DNA of 64,000 nucleotides from SAR202 cluster bacterium (GCA_016872285.1 VGZZ01000010.1:1-64000), one strand, 5' to 3'; counted from the stretch's first letter, positions 30,881-39,763 are shown. Translations and numbers: made by a program. Notes: generated from the sequence alone by a model not told the origin.

Positions 30881-32530
30881 ATGCGCACCATAGACGTCAT
30901 GGCCCAAATCTTAAAGAAGGAAGGCGTCCAGTTCCTCAGCGCCTTCCCCACTACGCCCGTCATCGAAGCCTGCGCCGAGGCTGGCATTCGTCCCGTCATC
31001 TGCCGACAGGAGCGCGTCGGTGTCGGCATCGCCGACGGCTTCACCCGCGTCACCAACGCCAATCCTCCAGGCGCCTTCGCCATGCAGTACGGCCCCGGCG
31101 CCGAGAACGCCTACGCCGGCGTCGCCACCGCCTTCTCCGACGCCGTTCCCATGCTCCTCCTCCCCTTGGGCCATCCCAGGCATCAGGACGGCATCTTCCC
31201 TCACTTCAGCTCCCTTAGGAACTACGCCCCTATTACCAAGCACATCGAGCAGGTCAACTCCCCGGAGCGCATCGCCCCTGCCCTCAGACGCGCCTTCGCC
31301 GCCATGAAGATGGGCCGGCCCGGCCCGGCCATGGTAGAGATCCCCGTAGACATTGCCACCTCCCAGGCCGATTCCGCCTTGGCCGAGAACTACCAGCCCG
31401 TCAAGAGGACCATGTCCCAGGGCAATCCTGACGATGTCCTCGCCGCCGCCAAGGCCCTTCTCAAGGCCAAAGCCCCCGTCATTCATGCCGGCCAGGGCGT
31501 CCTCTACGCCGACGCCACTAACGAACTCATCGAACTAGCCGAACTCCTCCAGGTCCCCGTCGTCACCACTATGGCCGGCAAAAGCGGCTTCCCTGAAGGA
31601 CACCCCCTCGCCCTCGGCAGCGTCTCCACCACCATGAACGGCGCGGCCTACTCTTTCCTCAAGAACGCCGACCTGGTCTTCGCCATCGGCTCCAGCCTAA
31701 CCAAGCATGCCATGACCACCCACATTCCCGCTGGCAAGACGATTATCCACGCCACCAACGATTCTATCGACATCTCCAAGGACTACGTGGTGGACTACCC
31801 CGTCATCGGCGACGCCAGGCTGGTCCTCCGCCAGTTCATCGAGGCTTGCAAAGACCTCCTGGGCAAGAAGTCGCGCAACGGCAAGACCGAGGCGGAGGTC
31901 GCCAAGGCCCGCCAAGCCTGGCTCAAGGAGTGGAACCCCCGTCTCACCTCCAGCGAAGTCCCCATCAGCCCCTATCGCGTCATTCATGAATTCATGCAAG
32001 CGGTGAAGCCCTCCGAAGCCATCATGACCCACGACTCCGGCAGCCCCCGAGACCAGATCATGCCCTTTTACAAGTCCGACGGCCCTCGCACCTATATCGG
32101 CTGGGGCAAGTCCCACGGCTTGGGCACCGGCCTGGGCCTTATCATGGGCGCCAAGATGGCCCAGCCTGAGAAGTTCTGCGTCAACCTTATGGGCGATGCT
32201 GCCTTCGGCATGGTCGGCACCGACTTCGAGACCGCGGCCCGCTCAGGCATCCCCATCTGCACGATAGTCTTAAACAACTCCTCCATGGCCTGCGAGACCG
32301 ACGCCATGGCCGCCTCCCACCGCCTTTATAACGCCCGCGACCTCGGCGGTAACTACGCTGATATGGCCAGTGCCATGGGCGGCTGGTCGGAGCGCGTCAC
32401 CGACCCGGGCAAAATCGCCGGGGCCATCAAGCGCGCTCGTAAGGCGACGGAGGGCGGCAAGGCCGCCTTGCTGGAGTTCATCACCAAGCAGGAGACCCAG
32501 ACCTCCCACAAGCGGGCGTTCCAGGGGTAG
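30881..32530 (+). CDS. Thiamine-diphosphate-dependent enzyme (acetolactate synthase/decarboxylase superfamily)
   Basis: 549 residues, normal for the family. Three domains: N-terminal Pyr domain with the catalytic Glu in CRQERVGVGIADGF and the glycine-rich GPGAENAYAGVATAF; central Rossmann-like domain (APVIHAGQGVLYADA, LVFAIGSSLTKHAM); C-terminal PP domain with the ThDP motif GDAAFGMVGTDFETAARS...NN (GD to NN spacing about 28). Members decarboxylate or join 2-keto acids (acetolactate synthase, benzoylformate or phosphonopyruvate decarboxylase, oxalyl-CoA decarboxylase). No small regulatory subunit gene is adjacent, arguing against the housekeeping ilvB. A GGGAGGCC ribosome site precedes ATG 30881. 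In this island it may cleave a 2-keto acid made by the nearby dehydrogenases. Confidence 0.88.
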   Translation: MRTIDVMAQILKKEGVQFLSAFPTTPVIEACAEAGIRPVICRQERVGVGIADGFTRVTNANPPGAFAMQYGPGAENAYAGVATAFSDAVPMLLLPLGHPRHQDGIFPHFSSLRNYAPITKHIEQVNSPERIAPALRRAFAAMKMGRPGPAMVEIPVDIATSQADSALAENYQPVKRTMSQGNPDDVLAAAKALLKAKAPVIHAGQGVLYADATNELIELAELLQVPVVTTMAGKSGFPEGHPLALGSVSTTMNGAAYSFLKNADLVFAIGSSLTKHAMTTHIPAGKTIIHATNDSIDISKDYVVDYPVIGDARLVLRQFIEACKDLLGKKSRNGKTEAEVAKARQAWLKEWNPRLTSSEVPISPYRVIHEFMQAVKPSEAIMTHDSGSPRDQIMPFYKSDGPRTYIGWGKSHGLGTGLGLIMGAKMAQPEKFCVNLMGDAAFGMVGTDFETAARSGIPICTIVLNNSSMACETDAMAASHRLYNARDLGGNYADMASAMGGWSERVTDPGKIAGAIKRARKATEGGKAALLEFITKQETQTSHKRAFQG

Positions 32531-32581
32531 AACTGACCCTACAAGAACAGGTTTTGACGACTCTCTTACTAGGAGGTCGAG

Positions 32582-33952
32582 TTGATTCCTCTGTCTATGC
32601 CCTGGAGTCGGAGAGTAGACCGTATCAGACATCTGCTTGTTGTCGCTCTAGCAGTCGGATTTTCTGTAGGTCTAGCTTGCAGTGATAGCGGGCCCCTGTG
32701 AGGCATTGATTGTGGGGATGACAAAGAGTTGGATTATTCGAACTATAGTCTTCTCCCAAATGGTCAAGTGGTACTCCTACACACTAACGGAAAACCCAGC
32801 AATCCTGTCACAAGAGTAGCAAGTTATGACCCGTTGACAACAAAGCCCTACACGATACCAGAGGCCAATGAAATGGGAACGCTTAAGACCGGACGGATTG
32901 ATGCGTCTGTACACCTTCTTTCAAACGGACATTTGGTTGTGTACGGAGGCTTCCGAGCTGGTAAGGCAATCGGCAAGATCGAACAATACAACCCGTCATT
33001 AAATGAGTGGGATCCAGGCGTGGATATCCCTACTGACAAAGCTTCCAGGCTGATTACTCTAGAAGACGGGCGCCTGCTGACGCTAGGTATCAAAGGGTAT
33101 GGGGTTTACGACCCATTAAATCTCAGATGGGTTGAGGGAAAAGGTTCTTGGACTGCGCGAATTGGCTATTCCGCCACGACCCTATCTGACGGTAGAGTTC
33201 TTCTGGTCGGAGGTAATCTATGCTCTGTTGAAAATGAATTCTGTGGAGGTGATGCTACGAATTTGGTAGAGATCTTCGATCCCCGAGAGGAGTCATTAGT
33301 CCTCACGGCGACCTTACCACGTCCAAGCGCCGGACATACAGCTACACTAATGAAAGATGGGAGAGTTCTAATTACGGGCGGCGTAATCTGTAAGCCAGGG
33401 GTCTCACTTTGCTCCTCGACCTCTTCATCAGCCGAACTATTTGACCCTTCGACAAACAGATGGATACCAGTCAACAGCATGATGAGGCCTCGGGAAGGAC
33501 ATGCGGCGATTGTGTTGAATGACGGAAGAATCCTAATAGTCGGCGGACGGACAGGTGATGTTTACAATCCCTTCAACACAGACTCCGAGATTTACGATTC
33601 AGTTGCCAACGACTGGTCCCTCACATCTCTGATGCGTTATCCTCGTGTTTTACCGCGTCTAAGGGACATTGGTGACGGACGAATCTTGGTCATCGGCGGT
33701 GTTCCAAATGTCCCAGCCGTGGAAGGCAATTATGCTGAATCGGAAATATACGACCTCCAGAACGGACACTGGCAAAGCACTGTAGATAAAAAATTTAATG
33801 GTAGTGTATACGGAGTTTTTAGTGCTCAGAGTGGCACGACGTTGGCAGTGGGATTTAATAAGTTCTGTGGTGGCTGGATTATGACTTCTGTTGAAGTATT
33901 CGATCCACAAAGCGACCGCTGGACTGATCTACCTGTATTAACTGGCATATAA
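32582..33952 (+). pseudogene. Kelch-repeat lipoprotein interrupted by an in-frame TGA
   Basis: A TTG at 32582 sits five bases after a perfect AGGAGG (32571-32576) and opens a frame with a lipoprotein signal peptide (LLVVALAVGFSVGLACSDSG, lipobox GLAC). The frame meets TGA at 32699-32701 and continues without break for 417 codons to 33952. The downstream part carries repeated kelch blades with GRLLTLG, GRVLLVGG, GRVLITGG, GRILIVGG and GRILVIGG motifs, about six or seven blades of a beta-propeller. Without the signal the domain would stay in the cytoplasm, so the TGA is probably a nonsense mutation (or a sequence error). The gene is clearly richer in A/T and uses codons such as AAT, GGA and AGA more than its neighbours, suggesting transfer. 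A TTG at 32729 could start a shorter product. Confidence 0.75.
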
Positions 33953-34071
33953 GCGTCGATGTGACCAAAAAGCATGCTATAGCAAGCAAATTCTACGGAT
34001 GAGCAGTCAGCCCGCTTCTATGAAGCCTGGTGATAGCTGTAGAATCAGGCCGCCTGTAATATCATTACTGC

Positions 34072-34296
34072 ATGCAGCGCATCACCACATCTCTACCAGA
34101 CGACCTGATGCAGCGATTGCGCGCCATCGCCGTGGAGCGCAACATATCCATGGCCCCTTTGGTTCGTGAAGCTATAGAGGAGAAGGTCAACCGCCATCGT
34201 CCAAAACCCAGAAGCTTCGGAATTGGTGCCTCTGGCTACACCGACACTGCCATGCGCAGCGCCGTGGAGCGTCCCAAGCCAAGTAGCTGGAATTAG
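34072..34296 (+). CDS. Ribbon-helix-helix (CopG/VapB-like) DNA-binding protein
   Basis: 74 residues. The first 40 fit the ribbon-helix-helix fold: strand RITTSLPDDLMQRL, helix RLRAIAVERN, helix SMAPLVREAIEEKV. The tail with GIGASGYTDTA resembles the part of VapB-type antitoxins that reaches into a toxin. No PIN or RelE-type toxin gene follows; the next gene is a convergent SDR. It is therefore an orphan antitoxin relative or a stand-alone regulator. TAATAT at 34057-34062 lies just ahead of the ATG, so the transcript may be nearly leaderless. It shares its small AT-richer neighbourhood with the kelch gene and may have come with it. Confidence 0.72.
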   Translation: MQRITTSLPDDLMQRLRAIAVERNISMAPLVREAIEEKVNRHRPKPRSFGIGASGYTDTAMRSAVERPKPSSWN

Positions 34297-34314
34297 CAAA
34301 TCCTCATCCGCCCC

Positions 34315-35076
34315 CTACGGATGCGCCATCAGTCCGCCGTCAATGTATATCGCCTGCCCTGACACAAACTCGCACGCGTCCGACGCCAGGTACGCTACCA
34401 GCGCCCCAATGTCCTGCGGCCTCCCCCGTTTCCGCAGCGGAATGTACTTCACCAGCTTCTCGTCCTCCAACGCGCCCGCCCCTGTATTCTGCCCCTCCTG
34501 CCAGCCCACGCCCACCGCGTTGACCCGCACCCCCTTCTTCGCCCACTCCAGCGACAGCGCGCGAGTGAACCCCATCATGGCGCTCTGTGTCGCGCAGAAG
34601 GCCGTCGAGTTCCACTGCCCCCGCTCCGCCAGCCCCGACACCACGTTGATAATCCTGCCCTTGCCCTGCTTCAAGAACTCCTTCCCAATCCGATGGCTCA
34701 GCACATACGCCGAGCGCAGGTTCTTTCGCACCGCCTCATCCCACTCCTGCGGCGTCACTTCCTCGAAAGGCTTGGCGAAGGGCACCCTCGAGTTGTTGAC
34801 CAGGATGTCCACCCGCCCGAATATCGGCATGAACGCCGCCATCCCCTTCTCCAGTCCCACCGCGTCCGACGGGTCGCCGAATAACCCCAGCGCCTGCCCT
34901 CCGATCTTAGACGCCGCCGTCATCCCGCCCTCCACCGTCACCTGTCGAGGCGCGAACATGAACACCTTTGCCCCGGCCTCCACCATCGCCGCCGCGATGA
35001 CCGGGCTCTCTCCCTCACCCTCGCCAGCGATGAACGCAATCTTGCCATCCAATCGAAACTCAGGAAGTACAGGCAT
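34315..35076 (-). CDS. SDR-like protein without the catalytic Tyr and Lys
   Basis: 253 residues with an SDR fold (DGKIAFIAGEGEGESPVIAAA, VDILVNNSRVPFAKP, GRIINVVSGLAERG, YLASDACEFVSGQAIYIDGG). However the cofactor loop TGxxxGxG reads AGEGEGES, and the catalytic YxxxK reads FCATQ (TAFCATQSAMMGF), so both Tyr and Lys are lost while the Ser is kept. This should abolish ordinary dehydrogenase chemistry. It may be a non-catalytic partner of the intact SDR encoded directly upstream in the same unit (gap of 10 bases), or a decaying copy. ATG 35076 follows a clean AAGGAG, so it is still expressed. Confidence 0.82.
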   Translation of the reverse strand: MPVLPEFRLDGKIAFIAGEGEGESPVIAAAMVEAGAKVFMFAPRQVTVEGGMTAASKIGGQALGLFGDPSDAVGLEKGMAAFMPIFGRVDILVNNSRVPFAKPFEEVTPQEWDEAVRKNLRSAYVLSHRIGKEFLKQGKGRIINVVSGLAERGQWNSTAFCATQSAMMGFTRALSLEWAKKGVRVNAVGVGWQEGQNTGAGALEDEKLVKYIPLRKRGRPQDIGALVAYLASDACEFVSGQAIYIDGGLMAHP

Positions 35077-35086
35077 ATCGTCTCCT

Positions 35087-35869
35087 TTATCTAAGAGCCA
35101 CCACCGGCGCGTACCCCGTCGGTGAGAACCCCGCCGCCATAGCCGCTCCGTCCACCGATATCATCTCCCCCGTCATATAGTCCGACGCCTCCGACGCCAG
35201 GAACACCGCCACCGGCCCCAGGTCCTCCGGCTTCGGGAACTTCCCCGTCGGCATGTACTCCGGGTTCGTCCCCTGCCCCTCTCGCGTCGGTATAAACCCG
35301 GGGACGATGGTGTTGGCCGTCACGCCGTAGGGCGCCAGGCTGAGCGCCAACGTCCGTGTTAGCTGTATGACCCCGCCCTTGGCGCACGTGTACGTATACA
35401 TATCCTTCCCGCCCCGCATCCCGTATCCTGACGCCACGTTGATTATCTTCCCCCTCCGCCGGTCCGCCATGTGTTTGGCAATGGCCCGGCTGCAATAGAA
35501 CGCGCTAGTCAAGGTGGTGTCCATGCCCACTCGCCACTCCTCGTCCGACATGTCCCATATCGGCGTGCGAGGCGCGCCTAACTGCGCCGCGTTGTTCATC
35601 AGCACGTCCACCTTCCCGAAATGCGACAGCACCTTCTTCACCATCGCGTTAGCCTGGTCCGACTTTGTCAGGTCAGCAGTTATGGCAACAGCGTCCCGCC
35701 CCAGCGACTTCACCTCTGCCGCCACCTCCTCGATAGGCTCCCTCCGTCTCGCCGACAGCGCGATGTTGGACCCGGCCCTCGCCAGCGCCCGCACCATCGC
35801 GCGGCCCAATCCCGTCCCGCCGCCGGTCACAATCGTCACTTTACCGTCCAGACTCAGCTTATCGAGCAT
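35087..35869 (-). CDS. SDR-family oxidoreductase (classical, intact)
   Basis: 260 residues. The motifs are complete: VTIVTGGGTGLGRAMVRAL (TGxxxGxG), VDVLMNNAAQLGA (NNAA), KIINVASGYGM (Ser), YTCAK (YxxxK) and IVPGFIPT, with the C-terminal MTGEMISVDGA block. An Arg after strand 2 (SARRREPIEE) suggests NADP(H). Start: ATG 35869 with GGGAG six bases upstream is preferred to the adjacent TTG 35872. It overlaps the biotin ligase gene by 11 bases, so it is part of the same minus-strand transcript (cupin, birA, this SDR, SDR-like protein). The substrate is unknown. Pairing with the catalytically altered SDR is notable. Confidence 0.88.
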   Translation of the reverse strand: MLDKLSLDGKVTIVTGGGTGLGRAMVRALARAGSNIALSARRREPIEEVAAEVKSLGRDAVAITADLTKSDQANAMVKKVLSHFGKVDVLMNNAAQLGAPRTPIWDMSDEEWRVGMDTTLTSAFYCSRAIAKHMADRRRGKIINVASGYGMRGGKDMYTYTCAKGGVIQLTRTLALSLAPYGVTANTIVPGFIPTREGQGTNPEYMPTGKFPKPEDLGPVAVFLASEASDYMTGEMISVDGAAMAAGFSPTGYAPVVALR

Positions 35870-36677
35870 CAACTGCTCCCTTCATTCCAGTTTCTTCCGA
35901 TGCCTTCTTGAAAGTGACCTCCCCCGCCGTCAGCCGCGCCAGCGTCCCGTCGTCGCGGCGCACCATCAGATGCCCCATCTCGTCCACGTCCTCCGCCACG
36001 CCGGCGATCACCTCCTCCTTCCACCGTACCTCCACCCGCTGCCCCAGCGTCGCCAGGTGTTCCCTCCACTCGCTCACCGGCGACCACCCCTCCCGCATCG
36101 ACACATACAGCCCGTCCATCGCGTACAGCAGCCGACGCAGCACGCCCGCCTGGCTTATATCCTTCCCGGCCTCGGCGTTGAGACTCGTCGCGATGTCTTT
36201 TATCTCCGGGTACGCCGACGTGTCCAGCGATACGTTCAGCCCTACGCCGACGATGGCATGCGTTACCTTCTGCCCCTCGATGGCGTTCTCCACTAGCAGC
36301 CCGCACACCTTTTCCCCCCGCAGCAGGATGTCGTTAGGCCACTTGATGCTCGGTCTCAGCGTGGTCTCCTGCTCGATGGCTCTGACCACCGCCAGCGACG
36401 CCACAATGCTCAAGAACGGCAGCGTCTTCAGCGACGGATAGAAAACCACCGAGAATAGCAGGTTCCCAGCCTCTGACACCCACAGGCGCTGGAACCGACC
36501 CCTCCCCTGGCTCTGCCTCCCCGCCACCACCACCGTCCCCTCCATCGCCCCGCCCGAGGCCTCGGACACCGCCCGGTCCATAGTGGAAGTCAGCTCCTCA
36601 AAGTAAAGGAGCCGCTTGCCTACCACTCGAGTGTACAGGCCGCCTTTGAGGACCTCTTGCACCAGGTTGACAGCCAA
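35859..36677 (-). CDS. birA: Biotin-[acetyl-CoA-carboxylase] ligase, short form
   Basis: 272 residues from a TTG at 36677. The catalytic domain is complete: ELTSTMDRA, AGRQSQGRGRFQRLW (biotinyl-AMP GRGRxxR loop), IKWPNDILLRGEKVCGLLVE (KWPND) and GVGLNV. The C-terminal SH3-like domain follows (HLATLGQRVEVRWK...). No N-terminal winged helix is present, so it is an enzyme only and cannot act as the BirA repressor. It attaches biotin to carboxyl-carrier proteins. It lies one base after the cupin gene stop and overlaps the SDR gene. Confidence 0.92.
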   Translation of the reverse strand: MAVNLVQEVLKGGLYTRVVGKRLLYFEELTSTMDRAVSEASGGAMEGTVVVAGRQSQGRGRFQRLWVSEAGNLLFSVVFYPSLKTLPFLSIVASLAVVRAIEQETTLRPSIKWPNDILLRGEKVCGLLVENAIEGQKVTHAIVGVGLNVSLDTSAYPEIKDIATSLNAEAGKDISQAGVLRRLLYAMDGLYVSMREGWSPVSEWREHLATLGQRVEVRWKEEVIAGVAEDVDEMGHLMVRRDDGTLARLTAGEVTFKKASEETGMKGAVDAR

Positions 36678-36678
36678 G

Positions 36679-37029
36679 CTAGTCCAGCACCACGCATATG
36701 GATATTCGGGTCTGGTTGCCCACTACGCGGGTTATGTGCCCCTGGCCCGTCAGGTCGTCGGCCAGCATCACGTCGCCGGGCCCAAACCGCCGCTTCTCAC
36801 CAGTCCCAGCCTCAATCTCCGCCATGCCCTGCACCGTGATAACATACTGCTTCTTCGGCGCTGGATGCCAGTTCTGCACCACTCCCGGCGGCTGGCGGCG
36901 GAACAACACCATCTTGGCGCCGCCTGAAAACTCTCCCGTCTTGGTCAGGTCGGCTGGATTAAAATTCAGCTTCAAGTCCTCAAAACGCGATTTCCCGTCC
37001 GGGCCGGTGTATATGCGCGAGAATGCCAT
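36679..37029 (-). CDS. Cupin-domain protein
   Basis: 116 residues, single cupin barrel. The first cupin motif is changed: PPGVVQNWHPAPKKQYVITVQGMAEIEAG has one His (NWH) and a Lys-Gln pair where H-x-H and E normally lie; the second motif region is RFGPGDVMLADDLTGQGHITRV with a conserved-position His. Metal binding is thus uncertain. Small cupins of this kind act as isomerases, dioxygenases or sensors. It heads the transcript with birA and the two SDRs; ATG 37029 follows AGAGGT. Confidence 0.8.
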   Translation of the reverse strand: MAFSRIYTGPDGKSRFEDLKLNFNPADLTKTGEFSGGAKMVLFRRQPPGVVQNWHPAPKKQYVITVQGMAEIEAGTGEKRRFGPGDVMLADDLTGQGHITRVVGNQTRISICVVLD

Positions 37030-37106
37030 TCCAGTACCTCTTTACTGAATTGATGTAGAAAGCGCCCCCAATCTACCAGTTTTGCCAGAGTGCTGAAAGG
37101 CCTTTC

Positions 37107-37190
37107 CTTTAGGTTCCCTCACCCTCAAGGGGGGAAGGTTAGAGCCTGTCCTGAGGGAGCCTGCCCTGAGCCTGGTCGAAGGGCCGAAGG
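37107..37190. repeat. Composite intergenic repeat
   Basis: TTCCCTCACCCTCAAGGGGG + GAAGG hairpin (family C type) followed by GAGCCTGTCCTGAGG and GAGCCTGCCCTGAGCCTGG + TCGAAGG. The last block is the same as the insertion in the repeat at 24708. It shows that these modules combine freely. No gene lies in 37030-37234. Confidence 0.65.
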
Positions 37191-37234
37191 AATGGGAGGT
37201 CAGAGTGGTGCGTGGGGTTATCTCCTCCCGATGC

Positions 37235-38635
37235 TTACAGATTCAGCACCAGGTGCGCCACCAGGAAATACACGCCCACGCCGATGATGTCCATAAACGT
37301 GGTTATGAACGGCGCCGACACTAGCGCCGGGTCCAGCTTTAGCCATCGAAACAGGAACGGCAGCCCGCCCCCCGTCATCGCCGCCGTCGCCGCGATGACC
37401 ACCATGGTTATCCCTACCACAAATCCCACGTCCAACTCCCGCCCCAGTAGGAACGCCCACCCGATGACTATTGCCCCTAGTGCCACGCCTAGCAGTGCGC
37501 CCACCGCTATCTCGCGCCCAATGACATATACCGCCTGGCTCCTTGTCACTTCCCCGGTCGCGATGCCTCGTATTACCACCGTCGACGACTGCGCCCCCAC
37601 GTTGCCTCCCGTCCCGATAAGCAGCGGCACAAACGCCGCCAGTATCACCACCTCCTCCAGCAAGTCCGATTGGCTGGCGATGATCGAACCCGTGACAGTG
37701 TTGACCAGAATTAGAAGGAACAGCCACACCACTCGCCGCCTTGCCACGTCCAGCAGCCTTGACTTGAAATAGCTCACCTCGGTCTCAGGCACGGTGCCGT
37801 ATCGATATATGTCTTCCGTGGCCTCTTCCTTCAGCACGTCCACCAAGTCATCACCCAGGATTATTCCCAACGGCCTCTGGTTCTCATCCGCCACCGGAAG
37901 AAAGCTCAGGTCATAGCGCTCCTTGATGCGGGCGCACTCCTCCTGGTCTGCTGTGGGCAGGACCCACTTCACATCCGTGTTCATCACCTGAGACACGCGA
38001 GTATTTGGACGCGCCAGCGCCAGCCGCGTAACGCTTAGCAGTCCCACCAGCCTCCCCGCGTTGTCCACCACCAGCAGCGACCCGATATCCTCAGCCATCG
38101 GCCCGTATATTCCCAGCAAATCCAAGGCGTTGGCCGCCCGCAGGTCCGCCCGCACCGACGGGAACTCTGTGACCATCAGGCCGCCGGCGCTTTCGTCGGG
38201 GTACTTCAGCAAGGCCAGCAGCTCCTCCGGCCTGCCCATGACCTCCAGAATCCTGCGCGACTGCTCCTCCGGCAATCGCCTGAGTATGTCCGTCGCCACG
38301 TCCTCCGTCGTCTCTCGCAAGACCCTCGCGGCCCTAGGCCCCTCTAGCTGCTCGACAAGCCTCGAGGCCACCTCGGCGTCCAGATGCTCCATAATCCGGG
38401 CCGTTTCTTCCGACCTCAGGGCCTTCAGTAGCGCCAGCTGCCGCTCCGATGGCAGGGCTGACAGCACCTCGGCCTGGTCCGCCGGGTGCTGGCTCACGAA
38501 AAGGGCCATCGCCGGGCCCTGGTCCTCACCGCTGAGAAGCTCCGTCAGCTCGCCAATCAACCTCTCGATGCGCTCCCTGTCCGTGACCTGCGTTTCGGGA
38601 GCGGCCTCCGGCGATTTGATTTCGGGCTGGTGCAC
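37235..38635 (-). CDS. mgtE: Magnesium transporter MgtE
   Basis: 466 residues from GTG 38635. N-terminal helical MgtE-N superhelix (SQHPADQAEVLSALPSE, DILRRLPEEQSRRILEVM), tandem CBS domains (DIGSLLVVDNAGRLVGLLSV; DLSFLPVADENQRPLGII) and a five-helix pore domain (RRVVWLFLLILVNTVTGSII; VPLLIGTGGNVGAQSSTVV, the conserved GGNxGxQSS stretch; ends FMDIIGVGVYFLVAHLVL). MgtE is a magnesium-gated Mg2+ channel of the inner membrane; the cytosolic domains close it at high Mg2+. No M-box leader was recognised upstream. It is 10 bases downstream of the epimerase gene on the same strand. Confidence 0.95.
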   Translation of the reverse strand: MHQPEIKSPEAAPETQVTDRERIERLIGELTELLSGEDQGPAMALFVSQHPADQAEVLSALPSERQLALLKALRSEETARIMEHLDAEVASRLVEQLEGPRAARVLRETTEDVATDILRRLPEEQSRRILEVMGRPEELLALLKYPDESAGGLMVTEFPSVRADLRAANALDLLGIYGPMAEDIGSLLVVDNAGRLVGLLSVTRLALARPNTRVSQVMNTDVKWVLPTADQEECARIKERYDLSFLPVADENQRPLGIILGDDLVDVLKEEATEDIYRYGTVPETEVSYFKSRLLDVARRRVVWLFLLILVNTVTGSIIASQSDLLEEVVILAAFVPLLIGTGGNVGAQSSTVVIRGIATGEVTRSQAVYVIGREIAVGALLGVALGAIVIGWAFLLGRELDVGFVVGITMVVIAATAAMTGGGLPFLFRWLKLDPALVSAPFITTFMDIIGVGVYFLVAHLVLNL

Positions 38636-38645
38636 TGTCTGCAGC

Positions 38646-39626
38646 CTAATCTTTGTAGCTGAACTCGGTGCGCCACTTCATGTACGCCGTTAGCCCCTGC
38701 ACAATGCTGTGCTCCGGCGTGTACCCCAGTTCCCGCAGCCTGCCCGTGTCCACCAGCGCCCGCCTCAAGTCCTCCTCAGGAGCCGGTTTCGCCCCTGTAA
38801 ACGTAACCTTAGGCCACGCCTTCTTCATTGCCTCCAACATCTCGTCCGAGCTAACTCGAAGGCCACGGCCCACGTTATATACGCTATACGCTCCGTGCTT
38901 ATGTTTGCTAGCCGGGGCGTCGAGGACAGTCTGGATTGCCTTAGCAGCGTCCGGGGCGTAGATAAAGTCCCGGTCCTGAGATGTCAGCGACATGTCCACC
39001 GCCTCACCGCGTATCGCCGCGCGAGTCCACTGCGTCGGCAGCGACAGGTTGGACCTGTGCCCGCTGACCCGCTCCATGGGCCCGTAAAGCGAGGTCATGC
39101 GCACCCCCACCGTCTCAAACCCGTGTACCTGTCCGTACTTGCCCACGATCATTTCAGACGCCAGCTTGCTTATCCCGTAAAAGCTATCTGGGAACAGCTT
39201 CACGTCCTCCTTCAGCACGTCCTTGTGCGACCTCGGCCCCGTATATACCCCCGCCGTCCCCACGTATAGGAACCGCCGCACTCCTGCCTTCCGCGCCATC
39301 TCAACGATGTTGACTGTGCCAGTTATGTTTATATCGAGTATTCGCTGCCCGTTCAGCTTCTCGGTCTCAGGCCGGGAGCCTGTGAAGGCCGCGGCGTGCA
39401 CAACCTTGTCAAATTTATGCTTGGAGGCCAGCTCATCCAACCCCTTTCGGTCCAGGATATCTCCCTCCAACCACCGCACCCGGCCCTTCCACGGTTCCAG
39501 GTATCTTTTCGCCAAAGCGTCCACAGGCGCCACGTCTAGCGACACCACCTCATGGCCCGACTGCGCCAGCGCCCTCACAATGTTTGACCCGGCGAATCCA
39601 ACGCCTCCCGTCACCAGAGTAGCCAT
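38646..39626 (-). CDS. NAD-dependent epimerase/dehydratase (extended SDR)
   Basis: 326 residues. Extended-SDR features: LVTGGVGFAGSNIVRAL (TGxxGxxG), SLDVAP, VVHAAAFTG, YVGTAGVYTG (catalytic Thr/Ser), FYGISKLASEMI (YxxxK) and VRMTSLYGPMERVSGHRS. The C-terminal part binds a nucleotide sugar or other substrate (DFIYAPDAAKAIQTVLDAPA). Typical reactions are 4-epimerisation or dehydration of NDP-sugars, but many relatives act on other substrates. AAGGAGG precedes ATG 39626. It probably shares a transcript with mgtE downstream. The specific product is not known. Confidence 0.88.
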   Translation of the reverse strand: MATLVTGGVGFAGSNIVRALAQSGHEVVSLDVAPVDALAKRYLEPWKGRVRWLEGDILDRKGLDELASKHKFDKVVHAAAFTGSRPETEKLNGQRILDINITGTVNIVEMARKAGVRRFLYVGTAGVYTGPRSHKDVLKEDVKLFPDSFYGISKLASEMIVGKYGQVHGFETVGVRMTSLYGPMERVSGHRSNLSLPTQWTRAAIRGEAVDMSLTSQDRDFIYAPDAAKAIQTVLDAPASKHKHGAYSVYNVGRGLRVSSDEMLEAMKKAWPKVTFTGAKPAPEEDLRRALVDTGRLRELGYTPEHSIVQGLTAYMKWRTEFSYKD

Positions 39627-39663
39627 GCTGGCCTCCTTACACTTTTATCGGCGCGATTTTCAA

Positions 39664-39693
39664 TTGACACCCCGTAATCCTAGTCCATAAACT
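39664..39693 (+). promoter_or_regulatory. Probable promoter of yvcK-glmS
   Basis: TTGACA at 39664-39669 and TAAACT at 39688-39693 with an 18-base spacer, about 70 bases ahead of ATG 39764. It is in the gap between the divergent epimerase and yvcK genes. Confidence 0.5.
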
Positions 39694-39763
39694 TAACGAT
39701 GAAAACTTCGTATCCTGATTAGTCCTTATCACTCCCAGCTTAAAGGCGCGGCGGTGCTGTCCG

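Noticed and set aside
32699-32701. TGA in the kelch gene read as selenocysteine or tryptophan
   Set aside because: No selenocysteine-insertion hairpin is evident right after it, the position is in a linker after the lipobox, and TGA is used as a normal stop elsewhere in the window.
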